Below are positions 5,460 through 7,242 of a stretch of DNA of 7,242 bases, piece after piece. Below the pieces are notes generated by a model, which was not told where the DNA came from, did no database searches, and worked only from the letters and a program-made list of their open reading frames with translations. Origin of the DNA: Pseudomonadota bacterium (GTDB lineage Bacteria; Verrucomicrobiota; Verrucomicrobiia; Chthoniobacterales; UBA6821); the NCBI GenBank assembly GCA_009928265.1, contig RFPR01000104.1, positions 1 through 7,242 of the forward strand. The letters run 5' to 3'. How positions within the stretch are numbered: position 1 is the first letter of the stretch; each line of letters begins with the position of its first letter. The position numbers and the translations under genes were made by a program.

Positions 5460-6184
5460 TGCATATCCCGGAATTCGACGATTACGGCGCACGGATCGGG
5501 GAGCTGACCCACCTGCCGCTCCGCGTCACCGTCCGCACTGACACAGCAGTGAGTTGCAATGATCCGGTTGCGCTCGATGGCGTGCTGGCATATGCAATGG
5601 TCACAGACGCGCTCAAAGGACGGCCATTCCCGCAGGGGGCTGGCCCGTTCTGGCAACCGCTACCACTCGACTGCATCCGGCGGATCAGCGGTCTGCCGCT
5701 ATGGGCCAGCACGGATTTCATTCCGTCACATCTCACCAAGTCGATGACGCATATTCACCGCCGCACATCAGACAATCCCTACGCAATGCAGGGCCTGATC
5801 CGGACCCTCGACCAGAAGCGACCGCGCCGATATCCCAGCTCATCAGCCGGGCCGTATATGGATTACCGTGTACCGGAGCGGCGCTTTGTAGCTGAGTCGT
5901 GGTCGGCAACCTGCATCGGCAATCCGGACGAGGTCAGGCGCCTGCTCGGTCTGGTGCGGCACTTCGGCAAGGGCGGCAAGCGTGGTCAGGGCGTAGTCCG
6001 TGACTGGCAGGTCGAGGTCATTCACGACTTCAGTTTCTACCTGCCCGATGGCCGCACTCTTCGACCCGTACCGATCACGGATCCCGGCTGGCAAATTGGC
6101 ACTCGGCAAGGGTGGACTCCCCCCTACTGGTTGCGCAAAACGTGGCTGCCGTGCATTCCCTCGTCCGTGGCCAGCATTCTATGA
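5447..6184 (+). CDS. csf3: Type IV CRISPR-Cas Csf3 (Cas5-like)
   Basis: A 245-residue Cas5-family RAMP protein. Recognisable parts are LTHLPLRVTVRTD, the first strand; LDGVLAYA (43-50), typical of Csf3; LPLWASTDFIP (83-93); GPYMDYRVPERRF (135-147); and the glycine-rich loop HFGKGGKRGQGVVRDW (172-187), which in Cas5/RAMP proteins contacts the crRNA 5' handle. Start ATG 5447 has CGGAGG seven bases upstream and lies inside csf2. A second ATG at 5459 in the TGATG arrangement, with GGAG four bases away, is an equally reasonable start and would remove four residues. The stop overlaps the next gene as ATGA. Spacing and order after csf1 and csf2 match type IV operons. No Cas6-like catalytic His is evident, so it is not expected to process guides. 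Confidence 0.85.
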   Translation: MWSLMHIPEFDDYGARIGELTHLPLRVTVRTDTAVSCNDPVALDGVLAYAMVTDALKGRPFPQGAGPFWQPLPLDCIRRISGLPLWASTDFIPSHLTKSMTHIHRRTSDNPYAMQGLIRTLDQKRPRRYPSSSAGPYMDYRVPERRFVAESWSATCIGNPDEVRRLLGLVRHFGKGGKRGQGVVRDWQVEVIHDFSFYLPDGRTLRPVPITDPGWQIGTRQGWTPPYWLRKTWLPCIPSSVASIL

Positions 6185-6984
6185 GCGTCAAGGACTGGGC
6201 TGATTATGGCATCAGGGGAGCGGTGGCAGTAGGAAGGCCTGCTGTCGCTGCTCCCTATCGCCGTCAGATTGATAAGCTGGTGTCACGCGCACTGGCCAGC
6301 ATCGAGCAGCTTGCAGATCTGACAATGGGCCGCTTCTATTCGGCAGTATCCTTTGGGGCTGATTCGCTGGTCGCTGATAACTTGATGCGGCGCGCTTATC
6401 CCGATCGTCCTGCAATGTGGGTGAATCAGGGGCCGCTGGCTGAATGGCCGGATTGCCTTGCGCTCAAGGATCAGATGGTGGCTGGCGGCTTGCCGCTGGT
6501 CGAGCTGACTCCTGACGTCACGCTCTATGACTGGTACCGTCAGCACGGTATACCGACGGCATCGGCAATGGATGGCCGTGATGATCAGGCACTAAATGAG
6601 GCGCTGATGTATGCACCTATCCGGCGATATCAGGCATCAGCGCAAATGCGTGGCTATGTCTGGGGATTGCGGCACAAGGGTGAGGGGCGGCACCGGCAGA
6701 TCCTGCTCAACTCGCGCGGTATGGTCTACACGCGAAAAGGCGACGGGCAGGCTGTATGCTCACCCGTCGCGCATTGGACCAAGCAGGAGATATGGGCCTA
6801 TATCGACCTGCACGCCATACCCTACCCGGCAATGTATGATATCGATCGCAATGAGATCCGCAATGGGCCGCCGATCGGGACCAGCGCGCTCAATATGGGC
6901 CGCATCGTCAAGATGAAACAACGCTTCCCGAATCTGTGGCGGGTGATGATTCTGGAGTTCCCGGAGCTTCAGCGGTACACATAG
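6181..6984 (+). CDS. cysH-like: CysH-like PP-loop ATPase associated with type IV-B CRISPR-Cas
   Basis: A 267-residue member of the PAPS reductase/DndC-like adenine nucleotide hydrolase family. It shows a variant PP-loop SFGADS (57-62, consensus SGGxDS) after a hydrophobic strand, a GLRHKGEGRHR segment (162-172) matching the GxRxxES..R phosphate- or adenylate-binding region, and PVAHWTKQEIWAYIDLH then IPYPAMYD (195-220), the usual PxxxWxxxDVWxYI...PY...YD end. The C-terminal Cys-Gly motif and Fe-S cysteine pairs of true assimilatory reductases are missing; only two Cys (92, 193) occur, so sulfate reduction is unlikely. A CysH-like gene is the known signature companion of subtype IV-B, role unknown. 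Its ATG overlaps the csf3 stop (ATGA) without a ribosome site, implying coupled translation; a GTG 69 bases upstream is less likely. Confidence 0.82.
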   Translation: MSVKDWADYGIRGAVAVGRPAVAAPYRRQIDKLVSRALASIEQLADLTMGRFYSAVSFGADSLVADNLMRRAYPDRPAMWVNQGPLAEWPDCLALKDQMVAGGLPLVELTPDVTLYDWYRQHGIPTASAMDGRDDQALNEALMYAPIRRYQASAQMRGYVWGLRHKGEGRHRQILLNSRGMVYTRKGDGQAVCSPVAHWTKQEIWAYIDLHAIPYPAMYDIDRNEIRNGPPIGTSALNMGRIVKMKQRFPNLWRVMILEFPELQRYT

Positions 6985-7242
6985 GTTGTCGCATACGCTC
7001 CCTGATGGCAATGTAATCGACCAGCACGGCCAGCCGCTTGTAATTCAGCTCGGTACCGACAAATGACCGGCCGTTATCGTATGCGCGCTTACCGATCAAG
7101 CCCTGTCCCATACAGAGATCACCAATGCAGCCGTACCGGTGATTAGCCGCCACCCAGGCGATGATCTCGGCCTCGTCCTTGTCCTCAAGCTCGGCATATC
7201 GGCGAGTCTGGAAATCGTTGGTTGCGTGGATCACGTAGCACT
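6908..7242 (-). CDS. DNA methyltransferase, C-terminal SAM-binding part (5' truncated by window edge)
   Basis: The frame stays open to the right edge (C-Y-V-I-H-A-T-N-D), so the GTG at 7234 is probably internal. The sequence IGDLCMGQGLIGKRAY matches motif I of N6-adenine or N4-cytosine DNA methyltransferases (DPxxGxGTTG), followed by RSFVGTELNYKRLAV, the usual strand 2 with its acidic residue (G-x-E-x-N). Motif I at the C-terminal end implies the permuted beta-type order, with the catalytic DPPY-type motif outside the window. The last 30 residues (after RERMRQ) are Ser-, Thr- and Pro-rich and look disordered; they are encoded antisense to the end of the cysH-like gene, with 77 bp of overlap. 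In phages such orphan enzymes usually protect DNA from restriction. The target sequence is unknown. Confidence 0.76.
   Translation of the reverse strand, partial: CYVIHATNDFQTRRYAELEDKDEAEIIAWVAANHRYGCIGDLCMGQGLIGKRAYDNGRSFVGTELNYKRLAVLVDYIAIRERMRQPMCTAEAPGTPESSPATDSGSVVSS

Noticed and set aside
6181..6984. Assimilatory PAPS reductase used for host sulfur metabolism
   Set aside because: The catalytic C-terminal Cys motif and Fe-S cysteines are absent and the gene is embedded in a csf operon.

Overview
The window looks like part of a tailed-phage genome or prophage of an unidentified bacterium. The evidence is the C-terminal end of a large terminase at the left edge, tightly packed genes, two short strand blocks with strong Shine-Dalgarno sequences, and small phage-style orphan proteins. 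Base composition is moderately GC-rich (judged by eye). The two best promoters are sigma70-like, so the host is probably a bacterium with an ordinary housekeeping sigma factor. I cannot name a host or phage genus from the sequence alone.

Layout. Positions 1-402 (+) hold the end of terminase. Positions 401-1380 (-) hold a three-gene leftward block: a four-helix membrane protein, then two small proteins of unknown function. Intrinsic terminators follow the first gene and the last, and both hairpins carry a GCAA tetraloop in the transcript. Positions 1381-1545 are a regulatory gap with a near-consensus leftward promoter, an 8-bp palindrome filling its 17-bp spacer, and helically phased A-tracts just upstream. 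Positions 1546-2837 (+) encode a phage metallophosphoesterase with an N-terminal helix-turn-helix-like segment; its start codon and body are in different frames, so a one-base frameshift is likely. Positions 2874-3296 (+) encode a small protein with a HEXXH zinc-protease motif.

Positions 3352-6984 (+) hold the most interesting part: four overlapping genes that I read as a type IV CRISPR-Cas effector module, csf1 (Cas8-like, zinc finger), csf2 (Cas7), csf3 (Cas5) and a CysH-like PP-loop ATPase. The CysH-like gene is the known companion of subtype IV-B. The module appears to have its own promoter immediately upstream of csf1. It has no nuclease, no Cas6/Csf5, no DinG, no separate Cas11 gene and no CRISPR array in this window. 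Csf2 is unusually long, with a helical stretch between its first strand and the conserved core.

The right edge (6908-7242, -) carries the C-terminal SAM-binding end of a DNA methyltransferase, which overlaps the end of the cysH-like gene tail to tail by 77 bp.

How it may work together (inference): the Csf proteins would assemble on RNA into a Cascade-like filament used by the phage against competing phages or plasmids, or against host functions. The CysH-like protein has an unknown accessory role. Guide RNA and processing would have to come from elsewhere in the phage or from the host, or be dispensed with.
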